Source: Symbiodinium natans (taxonomy: Eukaryota > Sar > Dinophyceae > Suessiales > Symbiodiniaceae). From it: a stretch of DNA of 64,000 nt. The notes beneath the pieces were generated by a model. That model had not been told where the DNA came from and did no database searches. It worked only from the letters and a program-made list of their open reading frames with translations. Both the position numbers and the translations under genes were made by a program. Every line of letters begins with the position of its first letter. The stretch's first letter is position 1. The stretch spans positions 536,476 through 600,475 of the forward strand of contig CAJNDS010002081.1 in the NCBI GenBank assembly GCA_905221605.1. Reading direction: 5' to 3'. Shown one piece after another: positions 1 through 11,081 of the stretch.

Positions 1-31
1 GGCCCCCACTCCATCCAGCCATCAACCCCCT

Positions 32-228
32 AAACCCTAAGCCCTAAACCCTGAACCCTAAACCCTAAACCCTAAACCCTAAACCCTAAGCCCTAAACCG
101 CCCACAAGCGCTGCGCAGGTTCCGGAGTCGCACCCAGCAAGTGCTCAGGACAGCCTCTTTAGGGTTTAGGGTTTAGGGTTCAGGGTTTAGGGTTTAGGGT
201 TGAGGGTTTGGGGTTTAGGGTTTGGGGG
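32..228. repeat. Interstitial telomere-type tracts around a short unique segment
   Basis: CCCTAAA heptamers (32-100) are followed by about 55 unique bases and then TTTAGGG heptamers (162-228). The unique segment has an AG boundary at 120-121 and could hold a short exon, but it is too short to judge. This C-tract, unique, G-tract motif recurs throughout the window. Confidence 0.8.
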
Positions 229-597
229 GAGGGCGTTTCCGAAGATGCTGGTCTGGTTTTGGGGCTTATATAGGGTACCAGAAGCCCAAATCCGAAACCA
301 AGCAGCCCACAGCCATACTTGGGGGCATTCTTTGATTTTGTTGTTGAAGGGGCGGGGGGCTCCCTGAACTGGGATTCCTGGTATTCTAGTATCTTGGGGA
401 TATTTGGGGATGCCTTTCCAGTAGATACGCGCCTCAGTGTTGATCATTGCAATGTCGACTGCAAGCATTCTGTGGGTCCACGTACGAAAGGTAAAATTGG
501 GGTCAAAGACCCTATTCTTGGATCCCCTGAACCCTAAACCTGGGGATGTTCCCCGTTATACTCACAGTCCTTAACAGGGTACTATATTCCCTATAAA

Positions 598-877
598 GAA
601 CTCACCCTAAACCCTAAACCCTAAACCCTAACCCCTAACCCCTAACCCCCAACCCCTAACCCCTAACCCCTAACCCCTAACCCTAAACCCAACCTAAACC
701 CCTAAACCCTGTTAGGGCGCATCTAGTCCACGCGAAATTTGCCCATTGCGCGACAGGAGGCGGCAAAGCCGCAGAAGCCGAAGGCAGACAACCCTAAACC
801 CTAAACCCTACACCCTAAACCCTAAACCCTAAACCCTAAACCCTAAACCCCAAACCCTAAACCCTAAACCCTAAGCC
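598..877. repeat. CCCTAAA tracts interrupted by a short coding-like segment
   Basis: C-strand heptamers with CCCCTAA variants (598-712) and a second block (791-877) flank about 75 unique bases. The unique part reads EAAKPQKPK after a CAG boundary, then meets a possible GC donor. The exon reading is weak. Confidence 0.7.
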
Positions 878-1100
878 CATCCCCGTCCCACGAACTCTGT
901 CGAGATTCCTAAGTTGGGATGAGTCGCAGCTCCTTAGTAGGGATTAGAGTACCCCCTGTCAGAATCCCTAGTAAGGACTGTTAGTATGGGTTTAGGGTTT
1001 AGGGTTTAGGGTTTGGGGTTTGGGGTTTAGGGTTTAGGGTTTAGGGTCCCAATGCCTAAGGTCTCCGGTTTAGGGTTTGGGGGTCAGGCAGCTGCCCCAG

Positions 1101-1144
1101 AAGCCTGGACAGTGTTTACTTCTCAGGCGGCGCAGGACGTGGCC
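1101..1144 (+). CDS. Putative internal exon
   Basis: The segment follows a ccccag acceptor and stops at a gtaagc donor. It is open in one frame (AWTVFTSQAAQDVA), entering in phase 1 and leaving in phase 0. The product is not recognised. It is the first of a set of plus-strand exons up to about 4.4 kb that may form one gene. Confidence 0.5.
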
Positions 1145-1179
1145 GTAAGCACTAAACGCAAAACCCCAGATCCTGAACC

Positions 1180-1260
1180 CTAAACCCTGAACCCTGACCC
1201 TAAACCCTAAACCCTAAACCCTAAACCCTAAACCCTAAACCCTAAACCCTAAACCCTAAA
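1180..1260. repeat. CCCTAAA tract in an intron
   Basis: About ten C-strand heptamers lie between the exon candidates at 1101-1144 and 1321-1380. The intron is otherwise unique. Confidence 0.85.
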
Positions 1261-1320
1261 GTAAGAGGCTCTCCTGAGCACTACACGCTTCCGAGTGTGT
1301 CGAGTTGCGTGCTTTGGCAG

Positions 1321-1380
1321 GCTCCAACTTCGTGTGCAGTCTGGAAGCCTGCGGGGGCCTTGATCTTGGCAACCCCAGTG
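1321..1380 (+). CDS. Putative internal exon, 20 codons
   Basis: Bounded by ggcag and gtgccc, phase 0 at both ends, reading APTSCAVWKPAGALILATPV. The preceding exon also ends in phase 0. Product not recognised. Confidence 0.5.
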
Positions 1381-1405
1381 GTGCCCTTTTGCCCTTTTGG
1401 TTCTA

Positions 1406-1541
1406 GGGTTGGGTTTAGGGTTTAGGGTTTAGGGTTTAGGGTTTAGGGTTTAGGGTTTAGGGTTTAGGGTTTAGGGTTTAGGGTTTAGGGTTTAGGGTTT
1501 AGGGTTTAGGGTTTAGGGTTTAGGGTTTAGGGTTTAGGGTT
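1406..1541. repeat. TTTAGGG tract, about 19 units
   Basis: A nearly perfect G-strand heptamer array inside the intron between the exons at 1321 and 1601. Its polarity is opposite to the tract in the preceding intron. Confidence 0.9.
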
Positions 1542-1600
1542 ATGCCTTAACCAGCCCCGAAGGTGTACCTTCATTACAGTCTGGTTACCCAGCTGCCCAG

Positions 1601-1651
1601 GTTGCGCGCACGAAGCCCGTGGAGGAAGCTCAAGCAAAGGCGAGACAGTGC
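1601..1651 (+). CDS. Putative internal exon, 17 codons
   Basis: Bounded by gcccag and gtgatc, phase 0 at both ends, reading VARTKPVEEAQAKARQC. Product not recognised. Confidence 0.5.
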
Positions 1652-1734
1652 GTGATCTGCCTAGACCCTCCAAACCCTAGACCCTAAACTAGCCATATAT
1701 GTACATGAACATAACATATACAAATAGATAATTA

Positions 1735-1862
1735 GAGCAGCTCTCTCTCTCTCTCTATATATATATATCATATATATATATATATTATATTATATTATAT
1801 ATGATATGATATATATATATATATATGTATATATGTATAAATGTATATATATATATATATAT
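1735..1862. repeat. CT and AT microsatellite
   Basis: A short (CT)n run followed by imperfect (AT)n, about 125 bp, inside an intron. It is simple sequence with no coding signal; the minus-strand frame here is Tyr/Ile low-complexity noise. Confidence 0.85.
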
Positions 1863-1962
1863 AGAAACATGATGTAGCTATAGATAGATCTAGACAGCGT
1901 ATATAGAGGGTTCTTTGGGGTAAGAACAAGGGCCCAGTCGGGCCCATGCTCCAACCCTAGAG

Positions 1963-2033
1963 GATGTTTGCCAAGCAATGCTGGTACCCTCAAAGTTCAA
2001 CAAGGAGTATGCTGAGTACCTCAAGTATGGAGG
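1963..2033 (+). CDS. Putative internal exon
   Basis: After ctagag the frame reads DVCQAMLVPSKFNKEYAEYL and continues a few codons to a gtccag donor (phase 2) or to a GA donor just upstream (phase 1). Entry is phase 0, matching the exit of the exon ending at 1651. The residue mix is typical of soluble protein. Product not recognised. Confidence 0.5.
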
Positions 2034-2093
2034 GTCCAGGGTTCAGGGTTTAGGATTTAGTTTTTAGGAGTTTAGGGTTTAAATTTCGATCAG

Positions 2094-2209
2094 CCCCCAT
2101 GCATCAATCCCAAACCCCGAAGGCGTCGGGCAACATCCACGACAAGGCTGTAGACAAGAAGGCACCACCTCAATGCCGCGGGAACGTTTCAGACACCATG
2201 TTGTTTAGG
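2094..2209 (+). CDS. Putative exon, boundaries uncertain
   Basis: The segment after gatcag and before gtatgt is open in one frame containing SGNIHDKAVDKKAPPQCRG. An internal GA or GC donor near 2150 would also keep the frame with the next exon. The exact ends cannot be fixed from sequence alone. Confidence 0.35.
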
Positions 2210-2296
2210 GTATGTGTGAGTGCGTGTGTGCGGTTGTGGATCCAGTGACTGCGCACCCTCCACCGTTCGGTGCTTCGCTGTCTCCCGGGTAAACAG

Positions 2297-2341
2297 CGCT
2301 ATGGTTAAGAACCTGAAGAACCCCAATGCCGACTTGATTTG
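2297..2341 (+). CDS. Putative internal exon
   Basis: Bounded by aaacag and gtaggt. Reads AMVKNLKNPNADLI, entering and leaving in phase 2. Product not recognised. Confidence 0.4.
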
Positions 2342-2740
2342 GTAGGTTTGCGTAAGAATCCTAGAAGGGTTGAGTTAGTAGTCTCGTAGTTTCAACGCTG
2401 CGCGACCTGAACCGGCCATCGCGGGTGTGAAGCCTGGAACACGCAGGCTCATGTATAGACCAGGCACCCAAATGAGGGTGCCGGGGGGGTGGCTGAGGAT
2501 GGGGGGGGGTGCGGGGGCAAGGGGGGCTGATGCACCGTCCGTTGGCTACAGGGGGGTGTGCAGTAAGACCTGCGAAAAATGCGGCTTTTTGGGGTTTAGG
2601 GTTTTGGGTTTTAGGGTACTTATGGAATCGTTTCGGTTTGGGGATTTCTGGGTCGTGGGGTGTATGCTACGTTGGGTAGTTGGGGGCTGTTCCAGCTTTC
2701 GGAGACAAGGTCCTTTTTGGTCCCGCCGGCACACATCCCG

Positions 2741-2974
2741 ATTAACGAACGAGACCTTCACCTGCTAAATAGTGACATGTAACCACGGTTACATGGGCAA
2801 CTTCTTAGAGGGACTTTGTGTGTCTAACGCAAGGAAGTTTGAGGCAATAACAGGTCTGTGATGCCCTTAGATGTCCTGGGCTGCACGTGCGCTGTAAACT
2901 TGCCTGAAATGGCCGGGTAATCTTTCAAAATGCGTCGTGATGGGGATAGATCATTGCAATTACTTAATCTTCAG

Positions 2975-3009
<35 letters not shown>

Positions 3010-3016
3010 TGCTGAT

Positions 3017-3050
<34 letters not shown>
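2741..3050 (+). pseudogene. 18S rRNA 3'-region fragment
   Basis: The stretch matches the conserved 3' part of eukaryotic small-subunit rRNA. It begins at the universal attaacgaacgagacc block, passes the ggaagtttgaggcaataa and gatgcccttagatgt blocks, and reaches the universal ttgtacacaccgcccgtcgc block, after which similarity stops. About 20 nt that normally follow the ctgcacg...gcgct block are missing, and neither the rest of 18S nor an ITS is present. This is therefore a truncated, internally deleted copy, probably non-functional, lying in an intron or spacer. Confidence 0.9.
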
Positions 3051-3197
3051 GCATCTTTGCGAGAGCGGTGCCCCTAAAAACCCCATCCCGAAACCCTAAA
3101 CCCTAAAAACCCTAAAAGCACTAAAAACCCTAAAACCCTAAACACCCTCAAAACCCTAAAACCCTAAACCCTATAAACCATAACGCCTTCGTGTGAG

Positions 3198-3266
3198 GAG
3201 GAGCTTGCGGCAGCGGCCCTCCGGGAGATCATCGGCCAGCTGAAACGGACTGCGCCCGAGATGGCC
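3198..3266 (+). CDS. Putative internal exon, 23 codons
   Basis: Bounded by gtgag and gtaggg, phase 0 at both ends, reading EELAAAALREIIGQLKRTAP plus EMA. It is an amphipathic, helix-like segment. CCCTAAA lies upstream and TTTAGGG downstream. Product not recognised. Confidence 0.55.
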
Positions 3267-3291
3267 GTAGGGTTTCCTCAGCCCTGCACTA

Positions 3292-3388
3292 GGGTTTAGG
3301 GTTCAGGGTTCAGGGTTCAGGGTTCAGGGTTCAGGGTTTAGGGTTTAGGGTTTAGGGTTTAGGGTTTAGGGTTTAGGGTTTAGGGTTT
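3292..3388. repeat. TTCAGGG block merging into TTTAGGG
   Basis: Five or so TTCAGGG variants in a row are followed by TTTAGGG units. Variant units clustered together imply local amplification by slippage or unequal exchange. Confidence 0.85.
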
Positions 3389-4073
3389 ACCCTCAACCCT
3401 AAAAACCCTACACCCCAAGCCCAAGTTCGGGGTAGGCCCGCAGGGTTTCGGGAGCTCCTCCTGTGCGGGTGCTTAGTGGCGACTACTTGCTGGCTAGGAT
3501 CTTGGGATGTTGTATCATTGTGTGTTTCCCCTTGTTGGGTTGAAGTGGAGCTAAAGCCCCAAAACCCTAATCCCTACATGAGACATTTTGAAGATCTTTC
3601 TGAGGGCTGGAACGGCCAACTTAGACCGCGATTGTAATAGGGGGGAGGGGGCGGGGGTAGGACTGTTCGTCTAAGGGGGAACATCCCAAGCTAGGATTTC
3701 AAAGGTTCCGGGTCTAGGGTTGCCTTATGGCGTGCTATTCTGACTATTTGCCCAAGAAACTCCCAAAAAACAATCCCCATTATTATCCCTACAAGGGTAT
3801 TACCCTTACAAGGGTGATATTTTTTCGAAAAGCAATCCCCATATTTCCCTTACAAGGGTATTACCCTTACAACGGTGAGCATTTTCATCTACTATTTGCT
3901 TAAGAACCCCCCGTTAAACAAAAATAAATAAATAAATAAATAATCCCTATATTACCTTATAAGGAAGACTATGTTTAAAACAAAACAAGAGTCTCTATTA
4001 TTACCTTATAAGGAAGAATATTTTGCTTATTCTTTTGGGGGGGGGGTCTTCAGCAATTCGTAGTAATTTGGAG

Positions 4074-4267
4074 AAACCCTAAACCCGAAACCCTAAACCC
4101 TAAACCCTAAACCCTAAACCCGAAACCCGAAACCCGAAACCCTAAACCCTAACCCTAAACCCTAAACCCTAAACCCTAAACCCTAAACCCTAAACCCTAA
4201 ACCCTAAACCCTAAACCCTAAACCCTAAACCCTAAACCCTAAACCCTAAACCCTAAACCCTAAACCT
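4074..4267. repeat. Long CCCTAAA tract, about 26 units
   Basis: A near-continuous C-strand array with a few CCCGAAA variants. It directly precedes the exon candidate at 4286. Confidence 0.9.
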
Positions 4268-4285
4268 TCCCTTGAGGGGGTTCAG

Positions 4286-4363
4286 CAATGCGTAGATGCC
4301 AGGCCTGGCAACGGTGGCTATGTTTGGGTCGACGACTGGAACGAGCTTCGGCATCAACACTAG
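4286..4363 (+). CDS. Putative terminal exon with stop
   Basis: After ttcag the frame reads QCVDARPGNGGYVWVDDWNE and four more codons, then TAG. That stop is the first triplet of the following TTTAGGG-type run. It could be the end of the gene made of the exons from 1.1 kb, or the exon could end earlier at a GC/GT donor. Product not recognised. Confidence 0.45.
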   Translation, partial: QCVDARPGNGGYVWVDDWNELRHQH

Positions 4364-4780
4364 GGTTTTGTCATTTAGGGTTTAGGGTTTAGGGTTTAGG
4401 GTTTAGGGTTGCACACTTCTTGTTTTGTGTGCTTCTCTGGTCATGCCCTAGCCCCTCACTGCCAGTCGTCGTGTCAAGGAGGCTCCTAAACTGGTTCTTG
4501 GCGACTCGGTTTAGTTTTTTTTCTAGAAGGTTGGGGTTAAGAGGTACAGGGAGCAGTAGTTTCAACTTTCGCTGCCTGGCCCTGATTTCAGAGCTGTCAT
4601 GCGACGCATCTAACGGGAATGAAGGCAAAATGGAGCAAGAAAGCTTCTGCGAAGTGAAGTGTTCTGCTAACCCTAAACCCTGAACCCTGAACCCTAAACC
4701 CTAAACCCTAAACCCTTTAAACCCTAAACCCTAAACCCTAAACCCTAAACTGAAGACACTAGATTGAAGACATCCTGCAG

Positions 4781-4876
4781 ATACAGGAACGCTTCAATGC
4801 GACCCTCGGCACCGTGAGGCGACCCGGGTTTGCTCTTCTTGCCCCATGCGACCCACGGGGGGATTTCCGACATTAG
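4781..4876 (+). CDS. Putative exon ending at TAG or at an internal GT donor
   Basis: After ctgcag the frame reads IQERFNATLGTVRRPGFALL and further, to a TAG contributed by the following telomere-type run. A good gtgagg donor after IQERFNATLGT is an alternative exon end. Product not recognised. Confidence 0.45.
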   Translation: MQERFNATLGTVRRPGFALLAPCDPRGDFRH

Positions 4877-5000
4877 GGTTTAGGGTTTAGGGTTTAGGGT
4901 TAGGGGGTACCTTATTGGGCTTTATTAGAAGGGAATCCTACTACTTGGGGGTCTGTATTAGGGCCATTATTGGTGTTCCTTTTTTTGTACACCCCCAAAG

Positions 5001-5116
5001 CCCCTCACCTACAAGCCGGGCGCATGCCTCAACAAGCAGATTGTGCTGCCCTGCACACCCTCACCCACAACATGCTGTGGCAGGAGCTTCATCGAGTCCA
5101 GGCCAGACAAGCCTGA
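5001..5116 (+). CDS. Putative terminal exon just before the tandem array
   Basis: The frame RMPQQADCAALHTLTHNMLW continues to HRVQARQA and a TGA at 5114-5116, with protein-like composition. It lies immediately upstream of the tandem array and is not part of the repeated unit. Start and upstream exons are unknown. Confidence 0.4.
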
Positions 5117-5320
5117 CACTTATGGCGGCAATCTGCTATAGCGCGTTCATTTCTTGCCATTTTGGTCATGCCAGTTGTTTGTGGCAGCTGCAGCATTTGA
5201 AAGTTGAAGAAAATTGTTTGATGCCTGCAATGCCGGCTCAATGTGACACAAGAGTGGACGCAGCTGCTGCACAGTAGCCCTATACAGCTTTCCATAGACT
5301 ACTTTCCGACCCCGGTCAAA

Positions 5321-5862
5321 ATGCAGCAGCCAGGACCGATGTTGGCATGGTACGAGTGTAAAGTTTAAACAGTGTAAAGTTGCGAGTGGTGCCTGGTGCA
5401 GGACAGCAGGTGACCGAACTCGCCATGCAGAACTCTGTGAGTGCTGTGGTGGCTCGCATCCGTGCTCGCAGCTGTGGCACGCCGATGCCCTTCACCTCGC
5501 AGGTGCCTGTCCAGAACTCGGAGTCCGGTCGAGGAGACGTTGCTTGCATGTGCGGTTGTGATGGCCTTCGGGGCAAAATTACGATTAAACTGTACTTACT
5601 AGTAGCAGCGAGCAGTATTGTTGACTTGTATATCTTCCTAGTTCCGCAAATATTCAGATAAGATTCTGAAGATTGGTCGTCGCATGTTTGCCGCACGTGC
5701 GGTGCATGCAGTGGTGCTGTATTGCTTTGAGGATACACGCTTGGCCGCGAGTACCCGTGCATGGGCAATGGCTCCATGCTGAGCAGCATTCTGGCTCCCG
5801 TTGGCGTGAGCCTGACTTTCTGCGTGATCGTGGGCAAGTCCCTCCACATGTTCGGCAAGTGA
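5321..5862 (+). CDS. Array gene, copy 1: small predicted protein with hydrophobic C-terminus (four-exon model)
   Basis: Model for every unit. Exon 1 starts at ATG and reads MQQPGPMLAWY. Exon 2 (about 5380-5555) reads VPGAGQQVTELAMQNSVSAV and on to RGDVAC. Exon 3 (about 5642-5695) reads KILKIGRRMFAAR. Exon 4 (5732-5862, after ttgag) reads YTLGREYPCMGNGSMLSSIL, then a hydrophobic stretch and GKSLHMFGK, ending at TGA. Support: exon 4 is invariant with coding-like codon use, while the three intervening stretches vary in length between copies by non-multiples of three. Exon 3 in copies 1 and 6 lacks one base found in the other copies. Other copies: 6338-6906, 7395-7965, 8455-9029, 9519-10091, 10581-11081, 11559-12129, 12608-13186, 13664-14205, 14683-15259. 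I do not recognise the family. Exact splice sites are uncertain. Confidence 0.45.
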
Positions 5863-8800
5863 GCCTGCTGTGGCATCTTTTGGGGGCCCGGGATCCAATC
5901 CGGGCTACCATGTCGAGGCCGTGCCGTTGTGTCCGCTCAAGCAAGTTCACGCGTGGGCTGCGATGTACAGTGCCCTTATACTCGCCACAAAATTCGTGGC
6001 CATCATACAGAGCCATGAACACCCACCTGCGGTGCCCCCTGTTTGCTACCCATGTTGGCAACAGGTCGGGGTGCGCAGCGGCACGCCCCGCCATAGGGTG
6101 TGGGCGTGTCTCAACCCATGCGATCCGTACTTTGCCTCGTCGCCGCGAGAGTAAAACATGCCTGAGGGGAGCTGGATGACAGCGTTGCGTTAAGGCACCT
6201 GATGACACTGGCACACGACTTGAAGACGGACTGGTTTGATTCCTGCATGCCGGCTCAATGTGATACAAGAGTGGACGCAGCTGCTGCACAGTAGCCCTAT
6301 AAAGCTTTGCATAGACTACTTTCCGACCCCGGTCAAAATGCAGCAGCCAGGACCGATGTTGGCATGGTACGATGTATGCGCGAAGTGCATTGATGCGTGG
6401 TGTAAAGTGTAAGCAGTGTAAAGTTGCGAGTGGTGCCTGGTGCAGGACAGCAGGTGACCGAACTCGCCATGCAGAACTCTGTGAGTGCTGTGGTGGCTCG
6501 CATCCGCGCTCGCAGCTGTGGCACGCCGATGCCCTTCACCTCGCAGGTGCCTGTCCAGAACTCGGAGTCCGGTCGAGGAGACGCTGCTTGCATGTGGGAT
6601 GTGATGGCCTTCGGGGCAAGATTACGATTAACCTGTACTGACTAGTAGCAGCGAGCAGTAATGTTGACTTGTATATATTCCTAGTTCCGCAAACGTTCAC
6701 CATAAGATTCTGAAGATTGGTCGTCGCATGTTTGCCGCACGTGCGGTGCATGCAGTGGTGCTGTATTGCTTTGAGGATACACGCTTGGCCGCGAGTACCC
6801 GTGCATGGGCAATGGCTCCATGCTGAGCAGCATTCTGGCTCCCGTTGGCGTGAGCCTGACTTTCTGCGTGATCGTGGGCAAGTCCCTCCACATGTTCGGC
6901 AAGTGAGCCTGCTGTGGCATCTTTTTGGGGGCCCGGATCCAATCCGGGCTACCATTTCGAGGCCGTGCCGTTGAGTCCGCTCAAGCAAGTCCATGCGTGG
7001 GCTGCGATGTACAGTGCCCTTATACTCGCCACAAAATTCATGGCCATCATACAGAGCTATGAACACCCACCTGCGGTGCCCCCTGTTTGCTACCCATGTT
7101 GGCAACAGGTCGGGGTGCGCAGTGGCACGCCCCGCCATAGGGTGTGGGCGTGTCTCAACCCATGCGATTCATGCGATCCGTACTTTGCCTCGTCGCCGCG
7201 AGAGCACAAAGCATGCCTGAGGGGAGCTGGATGACAGCGTTGCGTTAAGGCACCCGGTGACACACTGGCACACGATTTGAAGACGGAATGGTTTGATTCC
7301 TGCATGCCGGCTCAATGTGATACAAGAGTGGACGCAGCTGCTGCACAGTAGCCCTATAAAGCTTTCCAGAGACTACTTTCCGACCCCGGTCAAAATGCAG
7401 CAGCCAGGACCGATGTTGGCATGGTACGATGTATGCGCGAAGTGCATTGATGCGTGGTGTAAAGTGTAAACAGTGTAAAGTTGCGAGTGGTGCCTGGTGC
7501 AGGACAGCAGGTGACCGAACTCGCCATGCAGAACTCTGTGAGTGCTGTGGTGGCTCGCATCCGCGCTCGCAGCTGTGGCACGCCGATGCCCTTCACCTCG
7601 CAGGTGCCTGTCCAGAACTCGGAGTCCGGTCGAGGAGACGTTGCTTGCATGTGGGGTTGTGATGGCCATTTGGGGCAAAATTACGATTAAAATGTACTTG
7701 CTAGTAGCAGCGAGCAGTAGTGTTGACTTGTATATACTCCTAGTTTCGCAAACGTTCACCATAAGATTCTGAAGATTGGTCGTCGCATGTTTGCCGCACG
7801 TGCCTTGCATGCAGTGGTGCTGTATTGCTTTGAGGATACACGCTTGGCCGCGAGTACCCGTGCATGGGCAATGGCTCCATGCTGAGCAGCATTCTGGCTC
7901 CCGTTGGCGTGAGCCTGACTTTCTGCGTGATCGTGGGCAAGTCCCTCCACATGTTCGGCAAGTGAGCCTGCTGTGGCATCTTTTGGGGGCCCGGGATCCA
8001 ATCCGGGCTACCATGTCGAGGCCATGCCGTTGAGTCCGCTCAAGCAAGTTCACGCGTGGGCTGCGATGTACAGTGCCCTTACACTCGCCACAAAATTCGT
8101 GGCCATCATACAGAGCCATGAACACCCACCTGCGGTGCCCCCTGTTTGCTACCCATGTTGGCAACAGGTCGGGGTGCGCAGTGGCACGCCCCGCCATAGG
8201 GTGTGGGCGTGTCTCAACCCATGCGATTCATGCGATCCGTACTTTGCCTCGTCGCCGCGAGAGCACAAAAACATGCCTGAAGGGAGCTGGATGACAGCGT
8301 TGCGTTAAGGCACCTGATGACACACTGGCACATGATTTGAAGACAGAATGGTTTGATTCCTGCATGCCGGCTCAATGTGATACAGGAGTGGACGCAGCTG
8401 CTGCACAGTAGTCCTATAAAGCTTTGCATAGACTACTTTCCGACCCCGGTCAAAATGCAGCAGCCAGGACCGATGTTGGCATGGTACGATGTATGCGCGA
8501 AGTGCATTGATGCGTGGTGTAAAGTGTAAACAGTGTAAAGTTGCGAGTGGTGCCTGGTGCAGGACAGCAGGTGACCGAACTCGCCATGCAGAACTCTGTG
8601 AGTGCTGTGGTGGCTCGCATCCGCGCTCGCAGCTGTGGCACGCCGATGCCCTTCACCTCGCAGGTGCCTGTCCAGAACTCGGAGTCCGGTCGAGGAGACG
8701 TTGCTTGCATGTGGGGTTGTGATGGCCATTTGGGGCAAAATTACGATTTAAATGTACTTGCTAGTAGCAGCGAGCAGTATTGTTGACTTGTATATATTCC

Positions 8801-10580
8801 TAGTTCCGCAAACGTTCACCATAAGATTCTGAAGATTGGTCGTCGCATGCTTGCCGCACGTGCCTTGCAGTGGTGCAGTGGTGCTGTATTGCTTTGAGGA
8901 TACACGCTTGGCCGCGAGTACCCGTGCATGGGCAATGGCTCCATGCTGAGCAGCATTCTGGCTCCCGTTGGCGTGAGCCTGACTTTCTGCGTGATCGTGG
9001 GCAAGTCCCTCCACATGTTCGGCAAGTGAGCCTGCTGTGGCATCTTTTTGGGGGCCCGGGATCCAATCCGGGCTACCATTTCGAGGCCGTGCCGTTGAGT
9101 CCGCTCAAGCAAGTTCACGCGTGGGCTGCGATGTACAGTGCCCTTATACTCGCCACAAAATTCGTGGCCATCATACAGAGCCATGAACACCCACCTGCGG
9201 TGCCCCCTGTTTGCTACCCATGTTGGCAACAGGTCGGGGTGCGCAGTGGCACGCCCCGCCATAGGGTGTGGGCGTGTCTCAACCCATGCGATTCATGCGA
9301 TCCGTACTTTGCCTCGTCGCCGCGAGAGCACAAAGCATGCCTGAGGGGAGCTGGATGACAGTGTTGCGTTAAGGCACCCGGTGACACACTGGCACGCGAT
9401 TTGAAGACGGAATGGTTTGATTCCTGCATGCCGGCTCAATGTGATACAAGAGTGGACGCAGCTGCTGCACAGTAGTCCTATAAAGCTTTGCATAGACTAC
9501 TTTCCGACCCCGGTCAAAATGCAGCAGCCAGGACCGATGTTGGCATGGTACGATGTATGCGCGAAGTGCATTGATGCGTGGTGTAAAGTGTAAACAGTGT
9601 AAAGTTGCGAGTGGTGCCTGGTGCAGGACAGCAGGTGACCGAACTCGCCATGCAGAACTCTGTGAGTGCTGTGGTGGCTCGCATCCGCGCTCGCAGCTGT
9701 GGCACGCCGATGCCCTTCACCTCGCAGGTGCCTGTCCAGAACTCGGCGTCCGGTCGAGGAGACGTTGCTTGCATGTGGGGTTGTGATGGCCATTTGGGGC
9801 AAAATTACGATTTAAATGTACTTACTAGTAGCAGCGAGCAGTAGTGTTGACTTGTATATATTCCTAGTTCCGCAAACGTTCACCATAAGATTCTGAAGAT
9901 TGGTCGTCGCATGCTTGCTGCTCGTGCCTTGCAGTGATGCAGTACTGCTTTTTGCTTTGAGGATACACGCTTGGCCGCGAGTACCGTGCATGGGCAATGG
10001 CTCCATGCTGAGCAGCATTCTGGCTCCCGTTGGCGTGAGCCTGACTTTCTGCGTGATCGTGGGCAAGTCCCTCCACATGTTCGGCAAGTGAGCCTGCTGT
10101 GGCATCTTTTGGGGGCCCGGGATCCAATCCGGGCTACCATGTCGAGGCCATGCCGTTGAGTCCGCTCAAGCAAGTTCACGCGTGGGCTGCGATGTACAGT
10201 GCCCTTACACTCGCCACAAAATTCGTGGCCATCATACAGAGCCATGAACACCCACCTGCGGTGCCCCCTGTTTGCTACCCATGTTGGCAACAGGTCGGGG
10301 TGCGCAGTGGCACGCCCCGCCATAGGGTGTGGGCGTGTCTCAACCCATGCGATTCATGCGATCCGTACTTTGCCTCGTCGCCGCGAGAGCACAAAAACAT
10401 GCCTGAAGGGAGCTGGATGACAGCGTTGCGTTAAGGCACCTGATGACACACTGGCACATGATTTGAAGACAGAATGGTTTGATTCCTGCATGCCGGCTCA
10501 ATGTGATACAGGAGTGGACGCAGCTGCTGCACAGTAGTCCTATAAAGCTTTGCATAGACTACTTTCCGACCCCGGTCAAA

Positions 10581-11081
10581 ATGCAGCAGCCAGGACCGAT
10601 GTTGGCATGGTACGATGTATGCGCGAAGTGCATTGATGCGTGGTGTAAAGTGTAAACAGTGTAAAGTTGCGAGTGGTGCCTGGTGCAGGACAGCAGGTGA
10701 CCGAACTCGCCATGCAGAACTCTGTGAGTGCTGTGGTGGCTCGCATCCGTGCTCGCAGCTGTGGCACGCCGATGCCGTTCACCTCGCAGGTGCCTGTCCA
10801 GAACTCGGAGTCCGGTCGAGGAGACGTTGCTTGCATGTGTGTTTTGACTTGTATATCTTCTTAGTTTCGCAAATATTCACATAAGATTCTGAAGATTGGT
10901 CGTCGCATGTTTGCCGCACGTGCGGTGCAGTGGTGCTTTATTGCTTTGAGGATACACGCTTGGCCGCGAGTACCCGTGCATGGGCAATGGCTCCATGCTG
11001 AGCAGCATTCTGGCTCCCGTTGGCGTGAGCCTGACTTTCTGCGTGATCGTGGGCAAGTCCCTCCACATGTTCGGCAAGTGA
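10581..11081 (+). CDS. Array gene, copy 6: shortened second intron
   Basis: Same gene model, but the stretch between exon 2 and exon 3 is only about 35 bp (tgtgttttgacttgtatatc... to ttag) compared with about 90 bp in most copies. This is direct evidence that the segment is a dispensable intron rather than coding. Splicing of so short an intron is doubtful, so this copy may be defective. Confidence 0.4.

Noticed and set aside
5920-5950. Resemblance to a dinoflagellate spliced leader near tccgctcaag
   Set aside because: Only short pieces match; the characteristic continuous leader sequence and a donor are absent.
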